From NCBI GenBank assembly GCA_003524365.1, contig DQHS01000115.1, positions 3,369 to 12,177 on the forward strand: a stretch of 8,809 nt of DNA, given 5' to 3'. Origin of the DNA: Cellvibrio sp. (GTDB lineage: Bacteria > Pseudomonadota > Gammaproteobacteria > Pseudomonadales > Cellvibrionaceae). Shown in pieces: positions 1 to 6,147 of this stretch (positions within the stretch are counted from its first letter, which is position 1; the number at the start of each line of letters is the position of its first letter). Made by a program: the position numbers and the translations under genes. A model generated the notes under the pieces. That model was given only the letters and a program-made list of their open reading frames with translations. It was not told the DNA's origin and ran no database searches.

Positions 1-2105
1 GCCACGTTGTAGGCAAACGCCCAGAATAAATTTTGTTTGATATTGCGCATAGTGGCGCGCGCCAGAGCGATACTTTTGGGCACGCCCTGAATATCGCCAC
101 TGACCAATACCAGATCAGCGCTTTCAATTGCGATATCTGTACCAGTACCAATCGCCAGGCCCAAATCAGCTTCTGCAAGCGCGGGGGCATCATTTATACC
201 ATCACCCACATAGGCGATTGCACCATGCTGTTTGCGTAATTCTTTTACTGCCGCTACTTTTTCGTTGGGCAATACTTCTGCGATGACCACGTCTATGCCT
301 AATTGTTTTGCAATTACGTTAGCGGTGCGTTGATTGTCGCCGGTGATCATGGCGATTTTAAAATCCAGCGCATGCAAGGCTTTTAATGCAGCAGCAGTGC
401 CGGGTTTAATCGTATCTGCCAGCGCCATCACTGCTGCCATTTGGTTGTTAACTGAAATATAAATCGGCGTTTTTCCCTCTTCGGCTAATTGCCGGGCAAT
501 CGAACCTAGCGAATCGAGATTGATACTGAGTTTCTCAAACAGACGATCAGCACCTATATGGATTTCTTCTCCGGACACTTTCGCTTTTAATCCGTAACCC
601 GGTATTGCTTCAAATGTCTCCAGCGTTTCGAGTGATATTTTTGCGGCTACAGCGGCTTCTATCAATGCGTTGGCAATTGGGTGTTCCGAGTGTTGTTCAG
701 CTGCCGCAGCTAATGCGAGCACCGCATTTTTTTCAAATCCCGGCGCGACAATAAAATCCGTCAGTTTGGGTTTACCCAGAGTTAAGGTGCCGGTTTTATC
801 AAAGGCGATGGTCTTCACTTCTGCAAGCGTTTGCAATGCGGTGCCGCTACGGAATAACAAACCCAAACTCGCCGCACGACCAGTGCCTACCATTATCGAT
901 GTTGGTGTTGCCAGACCCATGGCGCAGGGGCAGGCGATAATTAACACGGCTACCGCATTGACCAGTGCAAAACTCAGGGCTGGCTCGGGACCAAAGATCA
1001 GCCATACTAAAAATGTCAGTGCAGCTACTAACATTACCGCTGGTACAAACCAGCGGGTGATTTGATCCACCAGCGCTTGTATTGGCAGCTTGGAACCTTG
1101 CGCTGTTTCCACCAACTCAATGATCTGCGCCAGCAGCGTATCTTTCCCTGTTTTGGTGACGCGATAAGTGAACGAGCCATTGGTATTTAGCGTACCGCCA
1201 ATGACTTCAGCTGCGACTGTTTTGCTCACAGGAATAGATTCGCCGGTCATCATGGACTCATCGATAAATGAGCTGCCTTCAATAATTTCGCCATCCAGTG
1301 GGATGCGCTCACCAGGGCGAACCAGCAAATGATCATTGGGTTGGATCAGAGACAGTTCCACCGTTTCTTGCTTGCCATCGCGTAAACGAGTGGCGTTGTG
1401 CGGTTGAAGTTTCACCAAACGGGCGATGGCATCACTAGTGCGACCACGAGCGTTGGCTTCCATCAATCTGCCCAACAAAATCAGTGTCACTATGACCGCA
1501 GCCGCTTCAAAGTAAACATTCACCGTACCAGCGGGTAGGGCAGAAGGGGTAAAAGTTGCGACTAGCGAATAGCTCCATGCTGCCAAACTGCCAAGGGCGA
1601 CCAATGAGTTCATATCGGGTTGCAAACGCACCAGGGCAGGTAAGCCTTTTTGATAGAAGACCCACCCCGGCCCAAACATTACCAAGGTCGTTAATGCCGC
1701 TTGTATGATCCAGTTCCAATCACCTAAATTGGCCATTAACCAGTGATGCAAAGCGGGGATTAAATGACTGCCCATTTCCATCACAAAAACGGGGAAGGTA
1801 GCAATCAGGCTGAAGAGAAATTTTTTCTTTAAATCGACTCGTTCCAGCTCACGGCGCGCTGCGCCTTCTTTCTGATCAGCGGGTTGGGTGGGGCGCGCCT
1901 GATAACCTGCGTGCTCTACTTTCTGAATTAACTCAGCGACTGCAACCTCATGTGAAAGCGTTAAGTGCGCTCGCTCGGTTGCCAGATTTACGCTGACACT
2001 GCTAACACCATCTACCTTTGCCAGTGCCCGCTCAACGTGAGCGACGCAGGAAGCACAGGTCATCCCTTCAATTGCTAAATCAAGTTCTTGGGTTGTAGTG
2101 CTCAT
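1..2105 (-). CDS. copA: Copper-translocating P1B-type ATPase CopA (3' end cut off by the window edge)
   Basis: Inner-membrane ATPase that pumps Cu(I) out of the cytoplasm. 701 residues are visible and the frame is open to the left edge, so probably only the last helix and tail are missing. One N-terminal heavy-metal domain carries GMTCASC (Cys17, Cys20). Membrane helices lie near residues 96-118, 130-150, 166-185 and 196-215, with two more before and through the CPC site. Hallmarks in order: TGES actuator loop (287-290), CPC metal site (392-394), phosphorylated Asp436 in DKTGT, the SEHP nucleotide-binding motif (His475-Pro476), TGDN, and GDGIND (634-639). The visible end, with Tyr-Asn, is the conserved seventh-helix motif of Cu(I) ATPases. 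CPC plus Tyr-Asn favour Cu(I)/Ag(I) over Zn/Cd. The start is fixed by AGGAGG five bases upstream. It is the second gene of a copZ-copA operon, 11 bases after the chaperone. Confidence 0.98.
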   Translation of the reverse strand, partial: MSTTTQELDLAIEGMTCASCVAHVERALAKVDGVSSVSVNLATERAHLTLSHEVAVAELIQKVEHAGYQARPTQPADQKEGAARRELERVDLKKKFLFSLIATFPVFVMEMGSHLIPALHHWLMANLGDWNWIIQAALTTLVMFGPGWVFYQKGLPALVRLQPDMNSLVALGSLAAWSYSLVATFTPSALPAGTVNVYFEAAAVIVTLILLGRLMEANARGRTSDAIARLVKLQPHNATRLRDGKQETVELSLIQPNDHLLVRPGERIPLDGEIIEGSSFIDESMMTGESIPVSKTVAAEVIGGTLNTNGSFTYRVTKTGKDTLLAQIIELVETAQGSKLPIQALVDQITRWFVPAVMLVAALTFLVWLIFGPEPALSFALVNAVAVLIIACPCAMGLATPTSIMVGTGRAASLGLLFRSGTALQTLAEVKTIAFDKTGTLTLGKPKLTDFIVAPGFEKNAVLALAAAAEQHSEHPIANALIEAAVAAKISLETLETFEAIPGYGLKAKVSGEEIHIGADRLFEKLSINLDSLGSIARQLAEEGKTPIYISVNNQMAAVMALADTIKPGTAAALKALHALDFKIAMITGDNQRTANVIAKQLGIDVVIAEVLPNEKVAAVKELRKQHGAIAYVGDGINDAPALAEADLGLAIGTGTDIAIESADLVLVSGDIQGVPKSIALARATMRNIKQNLFWAFAYNV

Positions 2106-2110
2106 TACAT

Positions 2111-2116
2111 CCTCCT
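2111..2116 (-). promoter_or_regulatory. Ribosome binding site of copA
   Basis: On the minus strand AGGAGG begins directly after the copZ stop TGA and lies five bases before the copA ATG at 2105. It is a full anti-Shine-Dalgarno match and fixes the copA start. Confidence 0.9.
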
Positions 2117-2326
2117 TCACGAGTGTTCCGGTACAAGCTGAGCGGGGTAGCCTGCATCATCCAGTATCGAGAGCAATTGCTCAGCGGATAATGTTGATGT
2201 TACTTCCAGCTTACGAATGGCAGGAAAAGCTTTTACGATTGCTTGCTTTTCTACGCCAGTAATGGCGCGAGTGATGGCAGCGGCACAACCCTGGCATGTC
2301 ATATTCTGAACGGTAAATTGATACAT
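2117..2326 (-). CDS. copZ: Small heavy-metal-associated protein, CopZ-like copper chaperone
   Basis: A 69-residue single HMA domain, the usual size for a CopZ-type chaperone. The metal-binding motif MTCQGC (Cys11, Cys14) follows the first beta strand, and the rest fits the beta-alpha-beta-beta-alpha-beta fold, ending near DDAGYPAQLV. It probably carries Cu(I) in the cytoplasm and hands it to the ATPase encoded next in the operon. I chose the ATG at 2326 because GGAG lies six bases upstream. An in-frame ATG at 2374 would give 85 residues, but it falls inside the MerR-type operator and upstream of the expected transcription start, so the longer form would not be made. The stop codon directly abuts the copA Shine-Dalgarno, which suggests translational coupling. 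Metal specificity rests on context, so the symbol is functional rather than proven. Confidence 0.88.
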   Translation of the reverse strand: MYQFTVQNMTCQGCAAAITRAITGVEKQAIVKAFPAIRKLEVTSTLSAEQLLSILDDAGYPAQLVPEHS

Positions 2327-2357
2327 GGTGAACTCCGGTTTTATTGAGGTTGGAGCC

Positions 2358-2388
2358 AGACTAAGGCTTACCATCGTGGGAAGGTCAA
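2358..2388 (-). promoter_or_regulatory. CueR/MerR-type copper-responsive promoter of copZ-copA
   Basis: On the minus strand a -35 box TTGACC (2383-2388) is followed by a 19-bp spacer (2364-2382) and a -10 box TAGTCT (2358-2363). The overlong 19-bp spacer is the hallmark of promoters that MerR-family activators untwist. An imperfect 21-bp dyad (2365-2385) has arms ACCTTCC and GTAAGCC around a 7-bp centre. Five of the seven arm positions pair, and the left arm is identical to that of the E. coli CueR site at copA. Transcription should start near 2351, about 25 bases before the copZ ATG. The regulator gene (cueR) is not in this window. Confidence 0.87.
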
Positions 2389-2399
2389 CACTTTATATT

Positions 2400-2439
2400 C
2401 TAGTGTCTGTTAATTGCGGTCTGTGCGCTGAAGCACTAG
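2400..2439. repeat. Inverted repeat in the divergent copper/HPP intergenic region
   Basis: CTAGTG (2400-2405) and CACTAG (2434-2439) form perfect 6-bp arms 28 bases apart. A smaller GTGC/GCAC pair (2423-2426, 2433-2436) sits next to the right arm. It may be an operator for the HPP gene or chance. The right arm overlaps the proposed -10 box. Confidence 0.3.
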
Positions 2440-2442
2440 TAT
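2414..2442 (+). promoter_or_regulatory. Possible sigma-70 promoter of the HPP gene
   Basis: TTGCGG (2414-2419) and TAGTAT (2437-2442) are 17 bases apart, facing the HPP gene. The hexamers match consensus at three and four of six positions, so this is a weak candidate. It would place transcription start near 2449, leaving a 13-base leader to ATG 2462 or 25 bases to ATG 2474. It lies outside the copper operator. Confidence 0.35.
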
Positions 2443-2461
2443 CTCGCACTTTCTTGGTGCA

Positions 2462-3451
2462 ATGAGATTAGCCATGACAATCAAACATCTGCTGCACGAA
2501 GCTCGGTTGCTCTTGGGCATAGAACGCAATACCACCCGTAATGGCGAGAAGATCATCTCGGCAGTTGGGGCTTTCCTGGGCATTTTGGCTGTTTACTGGG
2601 GTGCCCGTTGGTGTTTCCCCGATGGTTTTATGCACACCGCTGGCACGCTGCTCATGGTGACCTCGATGGGCGCGACGGCAGTGTTATTGTTTGCCGTCCC
2701 GCAGGGTGCTTTATCACAACCTTGGGCGGTAATCGGTGGGCATTTATTATCGGCCTTTGTCGGCGTGACGGTTCAGCAATTATTTCCCGACCAAACCTGG
2801 ACACCCGCACTGGCGGTAGGTTTGGCAGTCGGTGTGATGCATTATTTGCGCTGTATGCATCCACCCGGTGGTGCGACGGCATTAGCCGCGGTGATCGGTG
2901 GTGCGGAGATTTATCGTCTCGAATACTTTTATTTGTTGATGCCGATTTTGATTAACGTCGTCAGCATTATGGTAATGGCCATTGCCTTTAACGCCTTTTT
3001 CCCTTGGCGCCGCTATCCAGCACATCTTACTCGGCGCAAGCTTGCCAAACCGGCGGTTGCCTCGGAGCGACAATTCGAACTAACTCAGGAAGACTTCTCT
3101 GCAGCGATGGAACAGCTCAATTCCTATGTAGACATCACCAGCGAAAATCTTACCCAATTGCTGGAGTTGGCTAAGCAGCATGCAGAAAAAAATATCACTC
3201 ATCCCGAGCAGATTATTGCCGGGCATTTTTATAGCAACGGCAAACTGGGGAAATTGTGGAGCATCCGTCAGGTCGTAGACGCCGCCGACAACCAAAACGC
3301 CAGTAAAGATCAGGTGATTTACAAAGTAGTGGCGGGGGACGGTGGTTATGCTACAGGTATCTGTTTGCGCGCAGAGTTTCGTCAATGGGCGCGCTATGAG
3401 GTTAAACGCCAGACAAATGGCCATTGGAAAAAGCTTACCGATGAGGAATGA
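2462..3451 (+). CDS. HPP-family integral membrane protein with C-terminal soluble domain
   Basis: A 329-residue protein whose first ~185 residues are an HPP membrane domain. It has about five hydrophobic segments (near 31-50, 59-80, 88-108, 114-130 and 155-180). The family signature CMHPPGGATAL is at 131-141, and SMGATAVLLFAVP precedes it at 68-80. Plant and cyanobacterial HPP proteins have been linked to nitrite transport; the substrate of bacterial ones is largely unknown, so I assign none. Residues ~200-329 are hydrophilic: a helical stretch (205-245), then a compact part with YSNGKLGKLWSIRQ and VIYKVVAGDGG. Some HPP proteins have CBS domains here, but I see no CBS pattern. It is divergent from copZ-copA, sharing a 135-bp intergenic region, so co-regulation with copper is possible but unproven. 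Neither ATG 2462 nor the in-frame ATG 2474 has a strong Shine-Dalgarno, so the exact start is uncertain. Confidence 0.92.
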   Translation: MRLAMTIKHLLHEARLLLGIERNTTRNGEKIISAVGAFLGILAVYWGARWCFPDGFMHTAGTLLMVTSMGATAVLLFAVPQGALSQPWAVIGGHLLSAFVGVTVQQLFPDQTWTPALAVGLAVGVMHYLRCMHPPGGATALAAVIGGAEIYRLEYFYLLMPILINVVSIMVMAIAFNAFFPWRRYPAHLTRRKLAKPAVASERQFELTQEDFSAAMEQLNSYVDITSENLTQLLELAKQHAEKNITHPEQIIAGHFYSNGKLGKLWSIRQVVDAADNQNASKDQVIYKVVAGDGGYATGICLRAEFRQWARYEVKRQTNGHWKKLTDEE

Positions 3452-3559
3452 ACTCAATAAATCGGCCAGTTATTACAAAATCCAACAAATATCAGGTGTT
3501 TAGGAAAGGTCAGTCAGGATAAGATTCGTTAGCCCAGTTTGGGTGTAGAGTTTTTATAT

Positions 3560-3583
3560 GGCGTCAGCGCTTATGGCTGCGCC
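3560..3583. repeat. Short imperfect hairpin upstream of the cyclophilin gene
   Basis: GGCGTCAGC (3560-3568) and GCTGCGCC (3576-3583) can pair as 4+4 bp with one bulged T and a 7-base loop. It ends 30 bases before the cyclophilin ATG. No U-run follows, so it is not an intrinsic terminator. It could be a leader structure. The rest of 3452-3613 shows no gene, no terminator for the HPP gene and no convincing promoter, apart from an AT-rich stretch at 3551-3559. Confidence 0.35.
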
Positions 3584-3613
3584 AGTTAATTGATAATTAG
3601 AGGTTTATCGACC

Positions 3614-4423
3614 ATGCGTTCTTGCTCCCGCTTTGCTACTCCAGCCAAATGGCTCAAATATTCTCTATCTGTCGCTTGCTTGAGTACAGGTGTGCTGCTG
3701 ACTCAGGCGGCCAGCGCGACTACCGTCCAGTTCCAAACTGTATTGGGCGACTTTGAAGTCAATCTGTTCGATAAAACTACACCCAAAACCGTGGCCAACT
3801 TTTTGGCGTACGTTAATGCCAATGCCTACCAAAACACTATCATCCATCGTTCTGCATCCAAGTTTGTGGTGCAGGGGGGCGGGTATAAATATACGGGTGA
3901 GCTGCCTTTGGTTGCAATTCCCCAAAACGCCGCTGTTGAAAATGAGCCTGTGTACTCCAATTTACGCGGGACCATTGCCATGGCGAAACTGAGTAGTAGC
4001 GTCAATAGCGCAACTAACCAATGGTTCTTTAACCTGAGCAACAATGCTTCTAATCTGGACAAGCAAAACGGGGGCTTTACTGCATTTGGTCAAGTGATGG
4101 GAAATGGCATGGATGTAGTTGATGCAATTGCCGCGCTGAATCGTTTTAACGTTGATATCTTTCAGGGTTTCCCACTGCGCAATTATTCCTCCAGCGACCA
4201 TACTGCCAATAAACCTGTGACTGGCGATCATTTGATGCTGATCGAGAATATTGTGGTGCTGAATGCCGATCCTGATACCGCAGCAAGTTTGAATCCCACC
4301 AAAAATACCCTTATCAATGAGAAAGAAAAAGATGATGGCGGCAGTGGCAGTATGGGGTTGATCAGCTTGTTGATGTTGAGTTTGCTTGCCTTGGGCCGTA
4401 AAAGACTATTGAATAGGAAGTAA
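3614..4423 (+). CDS. Secreted cyclophilin-type peptidyl-prolyl isomerase with GlyGly-CTERM anchor
   Basis: A 269-residue exported prolyl cis-trans isomerase. Residues 1-35 are a signal peptide: basic start, hydrophobic stretch 16-30, cleavage expected after Ala-Ser-Ala35. The cyclophilin domain covers ~37-225. Key segments are IIHR with catalytic Arg79 (equivalent to human CypA Arg55), FVVQGGG (84-90), GTIAMAK, TNQWFFNL and GGFTAFGQV, all typical of bacterial cyclophilins. The tail is a short Lys/Glu/Asp spacer, Gly-Gly-Ser-Gly-Ser, a hydrophobic helix and a basic end (GRKRLLNRK). That is the tripartite GlyGly-CTERM signal, which rhombosortase cleaves during surface delivery by type II secretion. 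The mature enzyme therefore probably acts at or outside the outer membrane. I chose ATG 3614 (AGAGG ten bases upstream) over an in-frame TTG at 3590, because it gives a clean signal peptide. It likely forms an operon with the next gene. Confidence 0.95.
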   Translation: MRSCSRFATPAKWLKYSLSVACLSTGVLLTQAASATTVQFQTVLGDFEVNLFDKTTPKTVANFLAYVNANAYQNTIIHRSASKFVVQGGGYKYTGELPLVAIPQNAAVENEPVYSNLRGTIAMAKLSSSVNSATNQWFFNLSNNASNLDKQNGGFTAFGQVMGNGMDVVDAIAALNRFNVDIFQGFPLRNYSSSDHTANKPVTGDHLMLIENIVVLNADPDTAASLNPTKNTLINEKEKDDGGSGSMGLISLLMLSLLALGRKRLLNRK

Positions 4424-4434
4424 TTTTTACTTCC

Positions 4435-4440
4435 AGAGGG
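4435..4440 (+). promoter_or_regulatory. Ribosome binding site supporting a GTG start
   Basis: AGAGGG lies seven bases before the GTG at 4448. No ATG in that frame is suitably placed, so this site decides the non-canonical start of the downstream small membrane protein. Confidence 0.7.
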
Positions 4441-4447
4441 ATGTCTT

Positions 4448-4813
4448 GTGATTACTTATGCATATTGGTTTGCTGTTGTCGCCGTTGCTATTTTTGTGTT
4501 TTGGGGTGTAGGCCGCTACTTGAAATGGAAAGCGGGTTTGATTGGTGGTGCGGCTGTGCTGATTATCGGCTGGGGGATGTACTTCTTTCACTACGAGCAG
4601 CATTTTGTGAAAAACTTCGGAGGCGTGATGTCTATTGCTGTTCCTGATGGACAAATGCATATGCAAGCCACTTGGAAAGACGACAACTTGTGGATCGAAA
4701 ATTATGATCCAAAAACCAATACCTGCATTTTCAGCGAGTATTCAAAAGGTAGTTTGTTAGAGGGCAGGGTGACGATTAAAAACTGTAATCCACTTATGCC
4801 AAAAACTGAATAA
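4448..4813 (+). CDS. Small two-helix membrane protein of unknown function
   Basis: 121 residues starting at GTG, 24 bases after the cyclophilin gene and sharing its downstream terminator, so probably cotranscribed with it. Hydrophobic segments at ~5-22 and ~30-47 are joined by a short basic loop (RYLKWK). The positive-inside rule then places both the N-terminus and the C-terminal ~70 residues in the periplasm. That C-terminal part has two cysteines (Cys93 and Cys113) that could form a disulfide, and a strand-rich look (HMQATWKDDNLWIENY). I do not recognise a family. It could be a membrane partner of the secreted isomerase or simply an operon passenger. The good Shine-Dalgarno and coherent topology support a real gene. 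Confidence 0.78.
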   Translation: MITYAYWFAVVAVAIFVFWGVGRYLKWKAGLIGGAAVLIIGWGMYFFHYEQHFVKNFGGVMSIAVPDGQMHMQATWKDDNLWIENYDPKTNTCIFSEYSKGSLLEGRVTIKNCNPLMPKTE

Positions 4814-4830
4814 TCATTTGAACATGATTA
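4811..4830. repeat. Perfect 7-bp inverted repeat at a stop codon
   Basis: TAATCAT (4811-4817) and ATGATTA (4824-4830) flank a 6-base loop, TTGAAC. The left arm contains the stop codon TAA of the small membrane protein. It sits 12 bases before the main terminator stem and may protect the transcript end or be incidental. Confidence 0.45.
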
Positions 4831-4841
4831 CTTAAATGCTA

Positions 4842-4872
4842 CAGAAGGGGCCTTTGGCCCCTTTTGTGTTTC
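4842..4872 (+). terminator. Rho-independent terminator after the cyclophilin/membrane-protein pair
   Basis: AAGGGGCC (4845-4852) pairs perfectly with GGCCCCTT (4856-4863) around a TTT loop. Three further pairs, one of them G-U, extend the stem to 4842-4866. A short T-rich tail (TTTTGTGTTT) follows on the plus strand. It closes the two-gene unit. Confidence 0.87.
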
Positions 4873-5015
4873 TGGAATACCCACCTCATATGAAGAGCAA
4901 TTGGGTCGCTGCTGCAAATTAGATTTTTTTGGGCTAACGGCACATTTTTCATTGTTTATGTGGTTTTGAGGGCTAGGCTTGAAATAAGTGGAGTGAAAAT
5001 CTCCTGCGTTCAAGC

Positions 5016-5019
5016 GAGG
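5016..5019 (+). promoter_or_regulatory. Ribosome binding site of the beta-helix gene
   Basis: GAGG lies seven bases before ATG 5027 and supports that start. The 150-base stretch before it (4873-5015) is AT-rich and holds no ORF or promoter I can defend. Confidence 0.65.
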
Positions 5020-5026
5020 CTTAACT

Positions 5027-6031
5027 ATGAAGATCAATCATAGCGCACATGTTGTCTGGACGCTGCTTGCCGTAATGTTGGTGGGTGGTGCAATGTCGGT
5101 AAATGCGCGGGAAACCATCAAAGAAAAAACCTGCGATGCCATCCAAAAGGCAATCCACAAGTTAACGCCCGAAGGCGGCGAGTTATTACTTTTACCGGGC
5201 ACCTATACCTGTACCCACCCCATTATTATCGACAAAAATCATGTCACCTTGCGCGGAGCAGGGCCGGCAACTGTGTTGCGGCTTGCTGATAAAGCTAATG
5301 CGCCGGTGATTATTATGGGATTGGCTGAAGGCATTCCGAGCCGGTCCACTCATCATGTGCGTGTGATAGATCTGATGATCGATGGTAATCGCGCAAATCA
5401 ATTATCCGAGTGTATGGGCGGCCCCTGTAGCATGGAGTTTCCGCTGCGCAACAACGGCATCAGTATTCGACGTTGCGTGGATTGTGTAGTGCAATCGGTG
5501 ACTGTGTATGGCGCCATGTCGGGCGGGTTAGTGACCGAACTAGGTTGTCGCCGATTAACCATTCGCGACTACACATCTTACGACAATGAATTTGATGGCC
5601 TCGCTGGCTATGAAACAGAAGACAGCACATTTTCCGGTATTCATCTGTACGGCAATAAAGCGGCGGGAATATCGACGGACATCAAATTCAATAACAATAA
5701 GTTTTACGATGTCACCATCGCGGACAATAAAACCGTGGGTATATTTATGCGTGATTCGTTGGACAACTCATTTACCAATTTGCATATTCGCGACAGTGTT
5801 CAGCATGGTATTTTTCTTGCGCAAGTCAACACTGATGCTGATACGGCAGCTACGGGAAATACCTTTACTAGCGTGGTGATTGCTGGTTCGGGAGGGGTCG
5901 GATTTTTGGCGAATGATGCATCCTGCATCAATAATATGATGGTCGGGGCACAATTTATTAATAATAAACGCGGCTGTATTGGTGAGGCAGCATCGGGGTT
6001 AGTCGAAAACATTGGGGCCATTTGTCGATAA
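5027..6031 (+). CDS. Secreted right-handed parallel beta-helix protein
   Basis: 334 residues. A signal peptide spans 1-27 (hydrophobic 9-23, cleavage expected after Val-Asn-Ala27). The mature protein opens with an AIQKAIHKL helix and GGELLLLPGTYTC, the usual entry to pectin-lyase-like beta-helices. Coils of ~22-25 residues then run from about 65 to the end, each with Asn/Asp turn positions, such as NGISIRRC, DGLAGYETEDSTFSGIHLYGN and VGIFMRDSLDNSFTNLHI. This fold serves polysaccharide lyases, epimerases and adhesins. I see no defining catalytic motif, so I name only the fold. The whole protein has ten cysteines, all after the signal peptide, consistent with several disulfides in an exported protein. 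It has its own ribosome site and lies between two terminators, so it is probably transcribed alone. A carbohydrate-active or carbohydrate-binding role is the likeliest guess. Confidence 0.92.
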   Translation: MKINHSAHVVWTLLAVMLVGGAMSVNARETIKEKTCDAIQKAIHKLTPEGGELLLLPGTYTCTHPIIIDKNHVTLRGAGPATVLRLADKANAPVIIMGLAEGIPSRSTHHVRVIDLMIDGNRANQLSECMGGPCSMEFPLRNNGISIRRCVDCVVQSVTVYGAMSGGLVTELGCRRLTIRDYTSYDNEFDGLAGYETEDSTFSGIHLYGNKAAGISTDIKFNNNKFYDVTIADNKTVGIFMRDSLDNSFTNLHIRDSVQHGIFLAQVNTDADTAATGNTFTSVVIAGSGGVGFLANDASCINNMMVGAQFINNKRGCIGEAASGLVENIGAICR

Positions 6032-6105
6032 AAGCCAAGTTTTTTGCAGGTTCTCGATGCAGAGCGATTTTAAGATGTGTGTGTACCAGGATGTATCGTT
6101 TAGGT

Positions 6106-6140
6106 AGCTCGCGATTGTTTTTTTGGTCGCGAGCTTTTTT
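6106..6140 (+). terminator. Rho-independent terminator after the beta-helix gene
   Basis: AGCTCGCGA (6106-6114) and TCGCGAGCT (6127-6135) form a perfect 9-bp GC-rich stem with a 12-base T-rich loop, followed by a T run to 6140 on the plus strand. No matching T run follows in the minus direction, so it mainly serves the beta-helix gene, although it lies between convergent genes. The stretch 6032-6105 holds nothing else I can identify. Confidence 0.9.
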
Positions 6141-6147
6141 ATGAGAA

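Noticed and set aside
670..1065. 131-codon plus-strand open frame
   Set aside because: It lies opposite copA, has low-complexity Ala/Ser/Thr-rich composition, and the minus-strand frame carries the CPC and DKTGT motifs.
2105..2110. ATG-TAA start-stop element just before the copA ATG
   Set aside because: That ATG touches AGGAGG with no spacing, so it is unlikely to be used; probably a by-product of the compact junction.
2327..2374. Longer 85-residue start for the copper chaperone
   Set aside because: The upstream ATG falls within the MerR-type operator and before the expected transcription start; the internal ATG has a proper ribosome site.
3590..3613. TTG start adding eight residues to the cyclophilin
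   Set aside because: ATG 3614 has an AGAGG site upstream and yields a standard signal peptide.
3665..3680. Possible lipoprotein cysteine (Cys22) in the cyclophilin signal peptide
   Set aside because: The preceding residues, Ser-Val-Ala, lack the Leu-type -3 position of a lipobox, and Ala-Ser-Ala35 is a good ordinary cleavage site.
4935..4955. Sigma-54-like GGCAC motif upstream of the beta-helix gene
   Set aside because: The required GC element does not follow at the right spacing.
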